A stretch of DNA of 64,000 nucleotides from Methylococcus sp. EFPC2 (GCF_016925495.1 NZ_CP070491.1:1116001-1180000); one strand, 5' to 3'. Shown: positions 1 to 10,230, numbered from the stretch's first letter. The notes: generated by a model not told the origin, from the letters alone. Numbers and translations are program-made.

Positions 1-480
1 TCAGGCCGCCTGAACCTAACGCTTGAGCTTTGTTAGCCGTAACAGGCTAATGAGCGACGCGAGGTTGTAAGCAGTAAAACGGAACAGCACTTGGCCGAAC
101 ACTTTGGCGAAACCACGCTGGCGCAGTTTTGCGCACTACTGACAGTCTTGCTCCAGCCAACGGCGTCTTCGGTCGTCTTACGACACCTTAAGTTCAGCTA
201 ATAGGCCCCCGGCAGGTCGCCTGTCGACGGCGCTGCCGTTCTTCTTGCACCGTCCCGCGGATTGACGCTTCGGTCTTTCAAAGTTAATCGTAAAAGCCGC
301 CTGATTGTAGCCCTTGTCGGCACCGACCGTGCCTCGGACGGTACAACTGTTGGCAATTGTATGGGTGGGGCAGAGCACCTTGGCCTCGGTGGATTCGCAT
401 TTTTTGTGAAGCCGCGCTTCCGGGTAAGTTTTGCGTCATGCGTTGAACTCAATTGATAGGGAGTCCAGCGCGGCATCGAC
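1..480 (-). pseudogene. IS5-type transposase remnant, frameshifted
   Basis: Read on the minus strand, pieces of an IS5-group DDE transposase appear in different frames. There is an STHDAKL-like stretch near 450, then a VGADKGYN motif with SAVDRR near 330-200. A C-terminal RQRGFAKVFG...YNLASL block ends at a stop at the very left edge (1-3). In intact members these blocks lie in one frame; here at least two frameshifts and internal stops separate them, and the N-terminal half is not recognisable. The element is inactive. It borders an AT-rich patch carrying two secreted-protein genes, which suggests an insertion hotspot. The family call rests on remembered motif order, and the exact IS name cannot be given. 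Confidence 0.65.
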
Positions 481-874
481 TGACAGCCGCAGCTTATGCA
501 GAGGAGGAATTTCTTAGTATCCGCCCCTCTAGGCTGATGTAACTGAACCAACAGCTTTAGTAACGTCTTCTACGGAAGAGCCTTAAAAAGTAGATGAGGT
601 ATTTTACTGGTATAACTCCGGCTCCATAACATGCTGACTTATTGCAACAGCCCAAGAAAAGTGACACGATGATTTATAGAGTAGAGTCCAAGATTTTATA
701 TGTGTTTATGAGATTCAATTACTCGCACGAACAGTGCTTGCTTGACTACTAATAATCCTTGGTGCATGTGGAGTGGCATACGTTATTTTTGTACCAAATA
801 AACGTATCTCTAATTGTTTGGCGGCGAATCATAAAATGTTAATTTCAATCACGCGTTAAAATTACGAAGGAGTC
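481..874. other. AT-rich intergenic stretch, no gene seen
   Basis: This stretch is visibly richer in A and T than the rest of the window and has no convincing open frame. It lies between the IS5-type remnant and the first VPxPA-anchored gene, and presumably holds that gene's promoter. I could not single out a -35/-10 pair with confidence. Confidence 0.5.
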
Positions 875-880
875 ATGGCG

Positions 881-1627
881 ATGGTGCGACTTATGACTAC
901 AGCTTTATACGTTGCAGTACTGCTGCCTTTTAATAATTCGGAGGCGGCGGTGATAATTCCGACGGGGGGAGCCATTTCTGCAAATTTATCTACTGTTCCG
1001 ATCAATTCAGGATATGGAAATTACACTGTGACTGGTACGTATCAGTTTGCCGCAGTTGACGCCGAACATTACCCAATACCAGAGCTCGTATCGAGAGATC
1101 TTTCAAGACTTTCGAGCGAAATTCGCCCAAGCTTTATCTTGGTCACAGGTCGCGCTGATGGTGCTTCGTTTTTCACTGCTCCTCCGTCCTACGAAAGCTA
1201 TATTCTCGGTAGCGCGCATGCAGAAATCGGCTTCGATTTAACTGCGACGAGTTCGGTCAGGTTCACTTGGTCAGGTAATATAGGAGAAGATAGCGACGCG
1301 TCCATTGCTGTTTTTAAAAAAAATTTCACAGAGGGTATAGAGTTAGAATGTATAAAATTTTATAGCAACGCATCCTGCGGAATCAATGGCGGAGATAAGT
1401 ATTTAGGTCCGTCGTCAGGCACTTTGGCGCTTCCTGCTGGGAATTATCAGTTTGTCGCAGATGTAAGTGCTGGTCATGGCATGGGATTAAATTTTCCAGG
1501 AGAGTTTTCTTTTCAGCTTGCTATCGTTCCTATCCCTGCAAGTATCTGGCTGTTTGGAATGTGTTCGATTGGTCTCTATGGCCTTTCGAGATATAGACGC
1601 TCAAATGTTCCGGACAAATCTGATTAA
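881..1627 (+). CDS. secreted protein with VPxPA C-terminal sorting anchor
   Basis: A 248-residue protein with an N-terminal signal peptide (hydrophobic core followed by a likely cleavage after SEAA). The body is beta-rich and low in charge. The C-terminus has VPIPASIWLFG, a hydrophobic helix and an arginine-rich tail (RYRRS). That tripartite end matches the PEP-CTERM/VPLPA-CTERM class of exopolysaccharide-associated surface proteins, processed by an exosortase-like system elsewhere. An ATG at 875 is only two bases from the AAGGAG at 867-872, so the ATG at 881 (spacing eight) is preferred. The next gene is a paralogue: both begin the mature part with a xIIPT motif and share an ALPAG.Y...HG.G block before the anchor. 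The function of the body is unknown. Confidence 0.7.
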   Translation: MVRLMTTALYVAVLLPFNNSEAAVIIPTGGAISANLSTVPINSGYGNYTVTGTYQFAAVDAEHYPIPELVSRDLSRLSSEIRPSFILVTGRADGASFFTAPPSYESYILGSAHAEIGFDLTATSSVRFTWSGNIGEDSDASIAVFKKNFTEGIELECIKFYSNASCGINGGDKYLGPSSGTLALPAGNYQFVADVSAGHGMGLNFPGEFSFQLAIVPIPASIWLFGMCSIGLYGLSRYRRSNVPDKSD

Positions 1628-1748
1628 AAAATAGGCACCAGTAGCTAGGCTGTGCTTGTTTAGTCAGTTCTTGAAACAATTAGGAGTAGTATGATAGTAG
1701 CAATACCGCTCGACAGGCGTGGAGTTATGTTAAATAATGGAGGTATAA

Positions 1749-2576
1749 ATGAACGTTCAAAAAGATGTGTTTTATCAGTTTGCTTACAGGGCGTCATCGC
1801 TTCGCGCATGGTTCATGCGCTGGATTTCCGCTGGGGGGGTTGCCATTGTTTTGTGTGCAGCGCCGACTGCCTATGCCGCAATTATACCTACTAGCGTGTC
1901 TTTCAATGGTCCGTTTCATGGCTATGGGTCTTACTCTGAAACTACATTGATTAGGGATAAGGTGTCAGGGTTTGTAAATGAAGAATTTACTTTCAATGAT
2001 AACGCCGAGGTAGGGCGAACTGAGCAAAATATCCTTTATTCGCCCTTGAGTATTTCTATCGTGGCTCGGGCGCTCGGTTATGGCTATTTCAGTTATACCG
2101 AACCGCGTTTAGATAGCGTGTTTGAAACCTGGTCGCAACCTTCGGTGCGGGGAACGACCTCTTTTACGCTCGACAGCCCAGGTTTGTTCGACCTGTCCTG
2201 GCGCGTGGGAGGGGCAGCGTCGTGGTCGCCCATCAATGCTTATTTGCTTATTAGGGACGCTACCGGACATGCTATGGTTGCTTGTAACGGGTATGGTACT
2301 GGGGAGTGCGATAATACCCTTGACCCGAATGATGTATACGACGGTATCCAATTTATTTCTCCGCCCGGCGCAGCAGACCTCCGCATGGCATTACCAGCAG
2401 GTGCCTATGAGTTGCTCTACGGTGTAGCGAGTGATCATGGGGCGGGTGTTACGGTTGGATCCAACTTCTCCTTTTCCATGACGGCGGTACCGATACCGCA
2501 AACGATAGGATTACTATTGTCAGGATTGCTGTTTCCATCGGTGTTGACAAGGCGTAGATGTAAAATGCCGAAGTGA
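1749..2576 (+). CDS. second VPxPx-anchored secreted protein, paralogue of the preceding gene
   Basis: A 275-residue protein. A long positively charged N-region precedes a signal peptide core ending in APTAYAA, so the mature protein would start AIIPTS. The end carries VPIPQTIGLLLSG, a hydrophobic stretch and RRRCK, again the VPxP-type C-terminal anchor, though the usual alanine is replaced by glutamine. The start has a clear GGAGG six bases upstream. Mature start, GYG.Y motif and the ALPAGAYE...DHGAG block align with the upstream protein, so the pair arose by duplication and divergence. Base use is more AT-rich than the housekeeping genes. The pair sits between two IS remnants, suggesting acquisition by transfer. 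Role unknown, probably cell surface or extracellular matrix. Confidence 0.68.
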   Translation: MNVQKDVFYQFAYRASSLRAWFMRWISAGGVAIVLCAAPTAYAAIIPTSVSFNGPFHGYGSYSETTLIRDKVSGFVNEEFTFNDNAEVGRTEQNILYSPLSISIVARALGYGYFSYTEPRLDSVFETWSQPSVRGTTSFTLDSPGLFDLSWRVGGAASWSPINAYLLIRDATGHAMVACNGYGTGECDNTLDPNDVYDGIQFISPPGAADLRMALPAGAYELLYGVASDHGAGVTVGSNFSFSMTAVPIPQTIGLLLSGLLFPSVLTRRRCKMPK

Positions 2577-3044
2577 AAGCAGCGATATTTCTGCCCAAGT
2601 TTTCAAAAGACTCTGTTGTGGTTAAACTATAAGTTTTATTCGGGAAACGTTGCTTCGTTGGGTTTATCTCGGACGTTGCGTTCAGCATAAAGCTGGTTAA
2701 TAGAGTGGGCTCCGATCCAACTGGATTTGGATGGGTGGTCTGGTCACCACTTTTATAAGCTTGCTAAATCGCCGAGGAGGCCCCGGCTAGACCTATTAGT
2801 AGACCCTGGCGCCGCCATTTGAGCAGAGTCAGGGATGAAAAGTCCTTGGAGGGACTTCCCCGGGGTAATGTGCTGGAATCTTAAAAGTACCGTCCAGGTT
2901 TTTAGGGCACATCGAAAAACCGCGGTTTTCATGGAAGTCGGGCTGAAATTACCAGCCCGACTTCCTCAACATTCAGTGGAGATTCCCTTTGGGGTTGTCG
3001 CCCGATTTGCCGCTCATTGGGGGCTTTTCGGGGAAGGCATGGCC
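2577..3044. other. intergenic stretch without gene, contains two palindromes
   Basis: No supported gene. It contains a 14-base palindrome of AAAACCGC and its complement at 2916-2929, and a 13-bp perfect hairpin at 2933-2965. It probably includes the downstream end of the decayed IS5-type element whose transposase ends at 3045, but terminal repeats could not be fixed because the other end is truncated. Confidence 0.45.
2933..2965. repeat. 13-bp perfect inverted repeat (hairpin)
   Basis: GGAAGTCGGGCTG at 2933-2945 pairs perfectly with 2953-2965 across a seven-base loop. No T-run follows on either strand, so a classic intrinsic terminator is not supported. It may be transcript-end structure for the VPxPx-anchored gene or part of the IS end. 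Confidence 0.6.
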
Positions 3045-4056
3045 TTAAACGGCCGTCACACCTGCCTGTTTTAGGTAAACCAGCCGTTTCAGATTGTAGC
3101 TCGCGGCCATTAGGGTCGTCGCGAAGTTGGCCCGTGCCTGATAGATGGTACGAATGAACTTGCCGCCCATTTGGGCAATGGCGGCAAACGGGTGCTCGAC
3201 CTGCGCACGGACCTGGGAAATTCTCCGGTTGCGCTGCTTCTGACATTCCGAAAGAGGGTGATCGCGCTGGCCCTTGCTGTGGATGTGGTTACGAGAGCCG
3301 GCAACCAGCTTCCTTGAGCTGGGCTTCCCGCTCCGCACTCGGGTAACCCGTGTCTGCATGGACATCCCGGCTGGTATTACTGGCGTTCAACACGGTTTCG
3401 AAATCCTGGCCGTCATGGGTGGCGGCGGTGCCGGTCTCGATCTTACGGATGAGCTTGTGGCGCTTGTTCACGTTGAAGGAGAGCTTGTAGCCGTGGTGGC
3501 TCTTAGCATGTTTCTGGGCCCAGGTTGGCTCCAGGTCCTTATGCCGGCGCTTCGCCGGGCTCCAATCTGCCGGCATGGCGTTTTGCTTGAGCTGCATACC
3601 TTATCGTCTTTGTTGAACTGCTACTTCAGCGCAGGGACCAGGGTGGCATCCATGATGCGACCGCCGCGGGCGATGTAGCTGCGTTTGAGCAACTGCCGTT
3701 CGATCCCGTCGAACAGCGCTTATGAGCCGGCCTCCCCGATACGGTTCTCGAACGTTCACACTGTGGTGTGGTCGGAATACTGGCCGACTCGCTCAGGCCA
3801 CAGAAACGCTGGTAACTCATCCGGTCCAGCAGTTGGTATTCCGTCTTTATCGTCCGAAAGGTCGTTGACCCGCTTGAGAAACAGGATACGTACCATGGTC
3901 TCGGTGGGAAACGGCGGGCGGCCACCTTGCGGGCTTACCGGGGGGCCACCGGATCCACTGCCGCGGCGAAGGCGGCAAAGTCGATGTGGGTCTCTAAGGC
4001 CAACAACGGATCGCCCATCCGGTCGATCTGCTCTTTGCGCAGGTGAAGTAGTGTCG
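3045..4056 (-). pseudogene. IS5-family transposase, multiply frameshifted
   Basis: Reading from about 4056 leftward gives blocks of an IS5-family transposase in order: LRKEQIDRMGDPLLALETHIDF, the TETMVRILFLK/YQLLDRMSYQRFCGL block, DHTTVWTFENR-like sequence, and ARGGRIMDATLVPA. Then come KKHAKSHHGYKLS-like sequence with VNKRHKLIRK, VHADTGYPSAE, and finally RVEHPFAAIAQMGGK...YNLKRLVYL. The blocks fall in at least three frames with stops between them, so no functional protein is made. The N-terminal few residues and the IS end are missing: the similarity begins directly after the ctaA stop codon, implying deletion of the left IS end. It differs in sequence from the remnant at 1-480. Confidence 0.8.
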
Positions 4057-4060
4057 TGAG

Positions 4061-5020
4061 TCAAGCAGCATAGCGATAGCCGATGTACAGGAAGAATTGT
4101 GCGCCGAAGATCAGGTTGGCCAGCAACAGATGGGCGGGCTGCACGAAGGCGGGGAAGCCCAGCCGGTCCAGGGTGACGCCGGTGAGAATGGCGGTGACCA
4201 CCAGCGCCGCGACGATGAGCGCGAAACGGAAGATCAGCGTGTCGCGGGCGACATGCTTCACCACCTTCCAGGCCAGCCAGAGATTGGTGAACAGGATGAT
4301 GGAAGAAAACGAGCGATGCACGTAGAAGATGATGGGGAAGTGCTCGCGCCAAATCGAACGTTCGCCTTCGAATTGACCGGCAATCACATCTACCGCTTCG
4401 CGAATTTGTGTACCCATTGCGATCTGGATCAGGGTCATGCCCAGGGCGGCCAGCAGGACGGTCTTGAATCGAGGCGGCAGCCCGCGGGTATCGACGCCGA
4501 TCAGGGATTCCCTCTGCGAGCGGGCGATCGTGTAGATCAGCAGGCAGACGAGGACGAAGGCTATGACCATATGGGCGGTGATCATGGCCGGCCTGAGATT
4601 GCTGGCGACCACCGCCGAGCCCAGCCAGCCCTGGAAGCCGATCAGCAGGAACACGGATAAGGACAGCCAGAATATCGCGCGGTCGGATTTCAGAAAGATG
4701 CGCGACCGCAGCAGGGTCAGGAATACCAGGATGCCGGTGGTGGCGCCGATCAGCCGGTTGCCGTATTCGGTCCAGGTTTTTACGGGATTGAAATCGGTGT
4801 TGGCATAGCCGCGCGCCGCATAGATGGCGTGGTAATCGGCCGGCAACTGGGACTCACTGGTGGGCGGGATCAGTTGGCCGAAGCAGGTCGGCCAGTCGGG
4901 GCAGCCCATGCCGGCGCCGGAGGCCCGCACGATGCTGCCGGCCAGGATGACGAGATAGACGGCGGCGAGGGTCAGGATGGCCAGGCGGCGGAAACGGAGG
5001 CTGGCATTCGGGTCGGTCAT
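4061..5020 (-). CDS. ctaA: heme A synthase, COX15/CtaA family
   Basis: A 319-residue integral membrane protein, about eight hydrophobic segments, matching heme A synthase. This enzyme oxidises the heme O methyl group to a formyl group for cytochrome c oxidase assembly in the inner membrane. Family signatures include SIVRASGAGMGCPDWPTCFG near residue 28, the histidine in ITAHMVIAF, YVHRSFSS and VQPAHLLLAN, which correspond to conserved heme-ligand regions. The first canonical motif reads TEYGNRLIG, with Asn where many homologues have His (ExxHR). Start chosen at the ATG giving MTDPNASL; the longer frame upstream is antisense to recQ and has no family similarity. It is divergent from recQ with about 130 bases between starts. 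A decayed IS lies directly against its stop codon. Confidence 0.9.
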   Translation of the reverse strand: MTDPNASLRFRRLAILTLAAVYLVILAGSIVRASGAGMGCPDWPTCFGQLIPPTSESQLPADYHAIYAARGYANTDFNPVKTWTEYGNRLIGATTGILVFLTLLRSRIFLKSDRAIFWLSLSVFLLIGFQGWLGSAVVASNLRPAMITAHMVIAFVLVCLLIYTIARSQRESLIGVDTRGLPPRFKTVLLAALGMTLIQIAMGTQIREAVDVIAGQFEGERSIWREHFPIIFYVHRSFSSIILFTNLWLAWKVVKHVARDTLIFRFALIVAALVVTAILTGVTLDRLGFPAFVQPAHLLLANLIFGAQFFLYIGYRYAA

Positions 5021-5152
5021 GGCGGTTCCGGGCGTATCGAGTGAGTGACCGCAAAGCATACCATTCGCCGGATAGGGCTTGAACGGCGCCGGATACGCCG
5101 GGACAATGCCGGACTTTCCCGTCCGCTTTGCCGCGGACCTTGTCACAGCCGC

Positions 5153-7309
5153 ATGACCGACTCTTCCAACCCCGCCCTCCAGATACTCCGCACCGTATTC
5201 GGTTACGAGCGCTTCCGCGGCCTGCAGGCGGACATCATCGAACAGGTCGCGAGCGGCGGCGATGCGCTGGTGCTGATGCCGACCGGCGGCGGCAAGTCGC
5301 TTTGCTACCAGATTCCGGCCTTGCTGCGGCCCGGCACCGCCGTGGTGATTTCGCCCCTCATCGCCTTGATGCAGGATCAGGTCAGCGCATTGCTCCAGTT
5401 GGGTGTGAAGGCCGCCTTTCTCAATTCTTCGCTCGGTCTGGACGAACAGCGCGAGGTGGAAAACCGCTTCATGGCCGGCGAACTGGATCTGCTCTACGTC
5501 GCCCCCGAACGCCTGCTGACCGAGCGTTTCCTGAGCCGGCTGGACCGGGCCAGGGTCAGCCTGTTCGCCATCGACGAGGCGCATTGCGTATCTCAATGGG
5601 GCCACGATTTCCGCGCCGATTACTGGCAGCTTTCGCTGCTGCACGAGCGTTTCCCCCAGGTCCCCCGCATCGCGCTCACCGCCACCGCCGACGAGCGCAC
5701 CCGGCAGGAAATCGCCGAACGCCTGGGGCTGCAGGAGGCTAGTCAATACTGCGGTGGTTTCGACCGGCCCAACATCCGTTATGCGATTACGCTCAAGCAT
5801 AACGCCCGCCAGCAATTGCTGGACTTCATCCGCCGCGAGCACGACGGCGATGCCGGTATCGTCTATTGCCTGTCGCGCAAGAAAGTGGAAGAAACCGCGG
5901 AATGGCTCGGCAGCAAGGGGCTCACCGCCTTGCCTTATCATGCCGGGTTGCCGTCGGAGGTAAAGCAGCGCAATCAGCACCGTTTCCTGCAGGAGGAGGG
6001 CGTCATCGTGGTGGCGACCATCGCCTTCGGCATGGGCATAGACAAGCCCAACGTGCGCTTCGTAGCCCATCTGGACCTGCCCAGCAGCATCGAGGCCTAT
6101 TATCAGGAAACCGGCCGCGCCGGGCGCGACGGGCTGCCGGCCGACGCCTGGATGGTCTATGGTCTGCAAGATGTCATCACCCGGCGGGGCATGGTGGAAT
6201 CGTCCGAGGCGGACGAATTACACAAGCAGGTGGAACGCCACAAGCTGGACGCCACGCTGGGTTATTGCGAACTCACCTCCTGCCGGCGCCAGACGCTGCT
6301 GGGCTATTTCGGCGATGTGCTGGATGAGCCTTGCGGCAACTGCGACAACTGTCTGCAACCGGTGCAGACCTGGGACGCCACCGAGGCGGCGCGCAAGGCC
6401 TTGTCCTGCGTGTTTCGCACCGGCCAGCGCTTCGGCGCGCGTCATCTCATCGAGGTGCTGCAGGGCAAGTCCAATGAGAAGGTCCTCAGCTATGGCCATG
6501 ACAAGCTCAGCACCTTCGGCATCGGCAAGGAACTGAAGGAGACCCAGTGGCTGTCGGTATTTCGCCAACTCGTCACCCAAGGATTTCTCCAGGTGGACTG
6601 GGAGGCGCACGGCGCTTTGCGGCTGGCGGAATCCTGTCGGCCCATACTGCGCGGTGAGCGCTCCCTGCATCTGCGCCTGGACGCCGAGGCGCCGGTCAAA
6701 TCCCCGCGCGAGGCTCGGCGCGGGGCCGTCCGCTTTGCCGATCCGGCCGACGAAGCCCTGTTCCAGGCCTTGCGGGCATTGCGCAAACGATTGGCCGACG
6801 ATCAGGACGTGCCGCCCTATGTCATCCTGCATGATGCGGTCCTGATGGAAATGGTCCAGCGCCGCCCGCGTGATCATAGGCAACTGGGGCACATACCCGG
6901 CATAGGCGAGCGCAAGCTGGCCTTGTACGGCGACGAGTTTCTCGCCGTGATAGCGGAGCATGAGGGGCAGGGCGGCAGCGGGGAAACCCAGGATACGGCG
7001 ACTGCCGAAGAAAGCCTGGACCTGTTCCGGCTAGGCTTGCGCGTGGAACAGATCGCGGCGCGGCGTGGACTGAAGCCGACCACGGTCTATGGCCATCTGA
7101 CCCACGCCATCGCCCGCGGTCAGGCCGATGCGGCTGAGGTGGCCAGATTGAGCCGGGACGAGGCCCGAAAGATAGAAGCGGCCTGGCGCGCCCTGCCTGA
7201 AGAACAGAAGATGGCGCTCAAGCCCCTGTACGAGGCCTTGAACGGTCAGTACGACTACGACCGGCTGCGTTGTTTACGCGCAGCCTGGTTAAGTGAGCCC
7301 ATGAGCTAG
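5153..7309 (+). CDS. recQ: ATP-dependent DNA helicase RecQ
   Basis: A 718-residue superfamily 2 3'-5' helicase acting in recombination and fork repair. Visible motifs: Walker A in [16 protein letters not shown] in [12 protein letters not shown], the aromatic-rich loop after it, and motif [12 protein letters not shown]. The RecQ zinc site is CELTSCRRQ...CGNCDNC near residues 375-400, followed by a winged-helix RQC region. An HRDC domain spans about residues 520-600, with [19 protein letters not shown]. The last ~90 residues resemble the C-terminal HTH_40 module seen in a subset of RecQs ([16 protein letters not shown]). The ATG at 5153 is preferred over 5045 because family similarity begins at [20 protein letters not shown]. 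Confidence 0.95.
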   Translation: MTDSSNPALQILRTVFGYERFRGLQADIIEQVASGGDALVLMPTGGGKSLCYQIPALLRPGTAVVISPLIALMQDQVSALLQLGVKAAFLNSSLGLDEQREVENRFMAGELDLLYVAPERLLTERFLSRLDRARVSLFAIDEAHCVSQWGHDFRADYWQLSLLHERFPQVPRIALTATADERTRQEIAERLGLQEASQYCGGFDRPNIRYAITLKHNARQQLLDFIRREHDGDAGIVYCLSRKKVEETAEWLGSKGLTALPYHAGLPSEVKQRNQHRFLQEEGVIVVATIAFGMGIDKPNVRFVAHLDLPSSIEAYYQETGRAGRDGLPADAWMVYGLQDVITRRGMVESSEADELHKQVERHKLDATLGYCELTSCRRQTLLGYFGDVLDEPCGNCDNCLQPVQTWDATEAARKALSCVFRTGQRFGARHLIEVLQGKSNEKVLSYGHDKLSTFGIGKELKETQWLSVFRQLVTQGFLQVDWEAHGALRLAESCRPILRGERSLHLRLDAEAPVKSPREARRGAVRFADPADEALFQALRALRKRLADDQDVPPYVILHDAVLMEMVQRRPRDHRQLGHIPGIGERKLALYGDEFLAVIAEHEGQGGSGETQDTATAEESLDLFRLGLRVEQIAARRGLKPTTVYGHLTHAIARGQADAAEVARLSRDEARKIEAAWRALPEEQKMALKPLYEALNGQYDYDRLRCLRAAWLSEPMS

Positions 7310-7320
7310 GCGAGCGAAGG

Positions 7321-7352
7321 CGCGGCAGATGCGTTTAAGCGGGTCTGCCGCG
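7321..7352. terminator. possible bidirectional terminator hairpin between recQ and aqpZ
   Basis: CGCGGCAGA at 7321-7329 pairs perfectly with 7344-7352. It sits in the 51-base gap between the convergent ends of recQ and aqpZ. A T-run follows only 12 bases later on the plus strand, so it is an imperfect intrinsic terminator at best. Confidence 0.35.
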
Positions 7353-7360
7353 TAGAAGCG

Positions 7361-8050
7361 TCATTTTTCCTCGCCGCCGACGAAGCGGTAAGCGTAAGCG
7401 CCCACCACCGCGCCGACGATGGGCGCGAACCAGAACAGCCAAAGCTGGGCGACGGCCCAGTCGCCGACGAACAAGGCCACGCCGGTACTGCGGGCGGGAT
7501 TCACCGAGGTGTTGGTGACCGGAATGCTGATCAGATGGATGAGCGTGAGGCCCAGACCGATGGCGATGGGCGCGAAGCCGGCGGGCGCGCGTCTGTCGGT
7601 GGCTCCGAGGATGATGATCAGGAAGAACGCGGTCAACACGACTTCGGTGACCAGGGCGGCCAGCAGCGAATAATGGCCGGGCGAATGCTCGCCGTAGCCG
7701 TTGGAGGCGAAACCCTTGGCGACGTCGAATCCCTCCGCGCCGCTGGCTATGACATAGAGCACGCCGGCGGCGGCGATCGCCCCCACGACCTGGGCGGCGA
7801 TGTAGGGAGCGAGTTTGCTCGCGGGAAAACGTCCTCCGGCCCACAAGCCTATGGATACGGCGGGGTTGAAATGGGCACCGGAAATGTGCCCGAAGGCGTA
7901 GGCCTGAGTGAGCACGGTCAGGCCGAAGGCCAGTGCTACGCCGTGCAAGCCGATGCCGACCTGCGGGAATGCGGCGGCGAGCACCGCGCTGCCGCAACCG
8001 CCCAGAACCAACCAGAACGTACCCAGAAATTCAGCGCTGTACTGTTTCAT
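7361..8050 (-). CDS. aqpZ: aquaporin Z, water channel
   Basis: A 229-residue six-helix MIP-family channel of the inner membrane. Both half-helix motifs are present: [14 protein letters not shown] and [12 protein letters not shown]. The aromatic/arginine selectivity arginine follows the second NPA. The start [19 protein letters not shown] is typical of AqpZ (water-selective) rather than GlpF. The chosen ATG at 8050 removes a 20-residue extension without similarity. A GAGACGA-like stretch lies just upstream as a modest ribosome site. It is convergent with recQ. Confidence 0.95.
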   Translation of the reverse strand: MKQYSAEFLGTFWLVLGGCGSAVLAAAFPQVGIGLHGVALAFGLTVLTQAYAFGHISGAHFNPAVSIGLWAGGRFPASKLAPYIAAQVVGAIAAAGVLYVIASGAEGFDVAKGFASNGYGEHSPGHYSLLAALVTEVVLTAFFLIIILGATDRRAPAGFAPIAIGLGLTLIHLISIPVTNTSVNPARSTGVALFVGDWAVAQLWLFWFAPIVGAVVGAYAYRFVGGEEK

Positions 8051-8295
8051 CGTCTCGTCTCCTTGGTCTTTATTGTTAAGAACATTGGAAGCACAAGAGC
8101 CTGACGGCATACTCGACTAGCGCCGAGCAGTTCTTGGCGTGTGTTCGCACCACGCTTGTGAACCGGGCTCTCGCGTGCCGGCAAAAGGGCACGATCCGTA
8201 ATGTCAATCTTTTGGCGCGCGATGTAAATAGGGCGATGTTCGGTGGAGCACCCGGGCCGGCGCGGAGTTTGCCCTGACGGCTTCGTGCGCGATGT

Positions 8296-10230
8296 TCAGA
8301 TCCCGCTTTTCACGTCCCAACCGCAGCTCCGGCCTTGATTCTGCTGCGCCAGATAGCTCATCAGCGGCTGGAAATATTCGATGATGGCCGAGGCATCCAT
8401 TTGGCGGCTGCCGGTGAGTTTTTCCAAGGTATCCTGCCAAGGCTGCGAGCCGCCCGCCGCCAGCATCGCCTGGAATTTCTCACCGGCTGCCTTGTTGCCG
8501 TAGATGTCGCACTGCGCCAGCGGCCCGTGGTGGCCAGCCGCCTCGCACAGCGCCTTGTGGAATTGGAACTGCAGCACAAAAGCCAGGAAATAACGCGTGT
8601 AAGGCGTGTTGCCGGCCACGTGGTATTTGGCTCCGGGATCGAAGTCCTCGGGGCCGCGGGCGACCGGCGCGGCCACACCCTGGTATTTCTCGCGCAGGGC
8701 CCACCAGGCTTTGTTGTATTGCTCGGGCCGGATTTCGCCGGAAAACACTTTCCAGCGCCATTGGTCCACCAGTTTGCCCCAAGGCAGAAACACGATCTTG
8801 TCCAAGGCCAGCTTCATCTGCGAATTGATGAGGGCGCGCTCATCCGTCCGGGCCTCCTTCACCAGGCCGATCTTTTGCAGATGGGCCGGCGTCAGCGATA
8901 GCGTCACGGTGTCGCCGATGGCTTCATGGAAACCGTCGTGCGCGCCGCGCTGGAACAAAGGCGTCTGATCCTTGTAGGCGAGATAATAAAAGATGTGGCC
9001 GAGCTCATGGTGGATGGTGGTGAGCTGCGCTTCGGTCGGCTCGATGCATTGCTTGATGCGCACGTCCGCCGTGTTCAGATCCAGATCCCAGGCGCTGGCA
9101 TGGCATTGCACGTCGCGGTCGCGCGGCCGCACCAGCAAGGATTTTTTCCAGAAACTGTCCGGCAGATGGGGCAGGCCTAACGAGGTATAAAAGTCCTCGG
9201 CGATGTGCGTCATCTTTTCCGCCACCACGCCATCCGCGGCGTGCGCCATGTCGGATTGCTCGATGGCGCTCGGCTTGCCTTTGTAGGCCTTGAGCCGCTG
9301 CTGATAGTCCGCATCGCGCAAGGCTTTCAGACTGCTCGATATGTCGGTGTTCGCCACGCTTTTATACGGCTCCAGCAGCGGATAGAGATGGCCCCATTGC
9401 TGCGCCCACATATTGCCGAGCAAATGCGCCGGTATCGGTCCGTGCTCGGGTACCACGTCGTCGCCGTATTTTTCGTTGAGCTTGGCGCGGACGGTGCAGT
9501 GCAACTGTTCGTACAGCGGCTGCACCTGGGACCAGAGACGCTCGACTTCGCGGTCGAATTCGGCGGGCGTCATGTCGTAACCGCCCCGCCATAACTCGCC
9601 GGTATCGGCAAAACCGATCTCTTTCGCGCCTTCGTTCATCAGCTCGACGAAACGCCGGTAATCCGCGCGTATGGGCTTGGCGGTGGCATGCCAGCCGCTC
9701 CAGGCTGTGGCGATTTCCTTCGGACTGTGCGAAAAATCGCTGTTGTCGATGATTTTTTCGATTTCCTGCAAAGTCAGGCAGCGGGCGTTATCTGACTTGT
9801 CCGGGGCGCACCACTTGGCCGAACCGTAATTGGCCTCCATTTTTGTGGCGATCTTGGCCAATTCCGCGCGTTTGGCCGCATCCTTGGGCGCGGGCATGGA
9901 CGAGCCCAGCTTGATGAGCAGCAGGGAGCGCGCGGTGTCAGGCGCAAGCCCCGTGACCGAGTTATACCGTTTGGCTTCTTCGATGTTGCGGCTGTCGAAC
10001 GCCAAGCCCTCTTCGGTGGCCGCGGCCGACAGGCGTTGGGTGTCTTCGGTGATATAGGTTGCTGCCACCCAGCCCGCGGCGTTCCACAAGGGCCGCTTGG
10101 TCAGCAGTTCGGCATTGACTGTCTTGATGAACTGGTCGGCGCTTGCCGCCGTCACCTGCGCGTGATCCTGTTTGCCGCAGGCGATGAGGCCGCAAGCGAG
10201 TATTAGCGCACCGGCTGTCGAAATACGCAT
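8296..10230 (-). CDS. M2-family peptidyl-dipeptidase, ACE-like lipoprotein
   Basis: A 644-residue zinc metallopeptidase of the M2 (angiotensin-converting-enzyme-like) family, which releases C-terminal dipeptides. The active site is HHELGHIFYYLAY with the downstream zinc glutamate in GFHEAIGD. The N-terminus (MRISTAGALILACGLIACGK) is a lipoprotein signal peptide with an L-I-A-C lipobox, predicting an outer- or inner-membrane-anchored periplasmic enzyme. ATG at 10230 follows an AGGAG site; the frame can be extended 16 residues upstream but that would spoil the signal peptide. It stands alone with 245 bases to aqpZ and 298 to the next gene on the other strand. Confidence 0.9.
   Translation of the reverse strand: MRISTAGALILACGLIACGKQDHAQVTAASADQFIKTVNAELLTKRPLWNAAGWVAATYITEDTQRLSAAATEEGLAFDSRNIEEAKRYNSVTGLAPDTARSLLLIKLGSSMPAPKDAAKRAELAKIATKMEANYGSAKWCAPDKSDNARCLTLQEIEKIIDNSDFSHSPKEIATAWSGWHATAKPIRADYRRFVELMNEGAKEIGFADTGELWRGGYDMTPAEFDREVERLWSQVQPLYEQLHCTVRAKLNEKYGDDVVPEHGPIPAHLLGNMWAQQWGHLYPLLEPYKSVANTDISSSLKALRDADYQQRLKAYKGKPSAIEQSDMAHAADGVVAEKMTHIAEDFYTSLGLPHLPDSFWKKSLLVRPRDRDVQCHASAWDLDLNTADVRIKQCIEPTEAQLTTIHHELGHIFYYLAYKDQTPLFQRGAHDGFHEAIGDTVTLSLTPAHLQKIGLVKEARTDERALINSQMKLALDKIVFLPWGKLVDQWRWKVFSGEIRPEQYNKAWWALREKYQGVAAPVARGPEDFDPGAKYHVAGNTPYTRYFLAFVLQFQFHKALCEAAGHHGPLAQCDIYGNKAAGEKFQAMLAAGGSQPWQDTLEKLTGSRQMDASAIIEYFQPLMSYLAQQNQGRSCGWDVKSGI

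Noticed and set aside
5045-5152. Longer N-terminus for RecQ
   Set aside because: The 36 extra residues have no family similarity and run into the ctaA promoter region.
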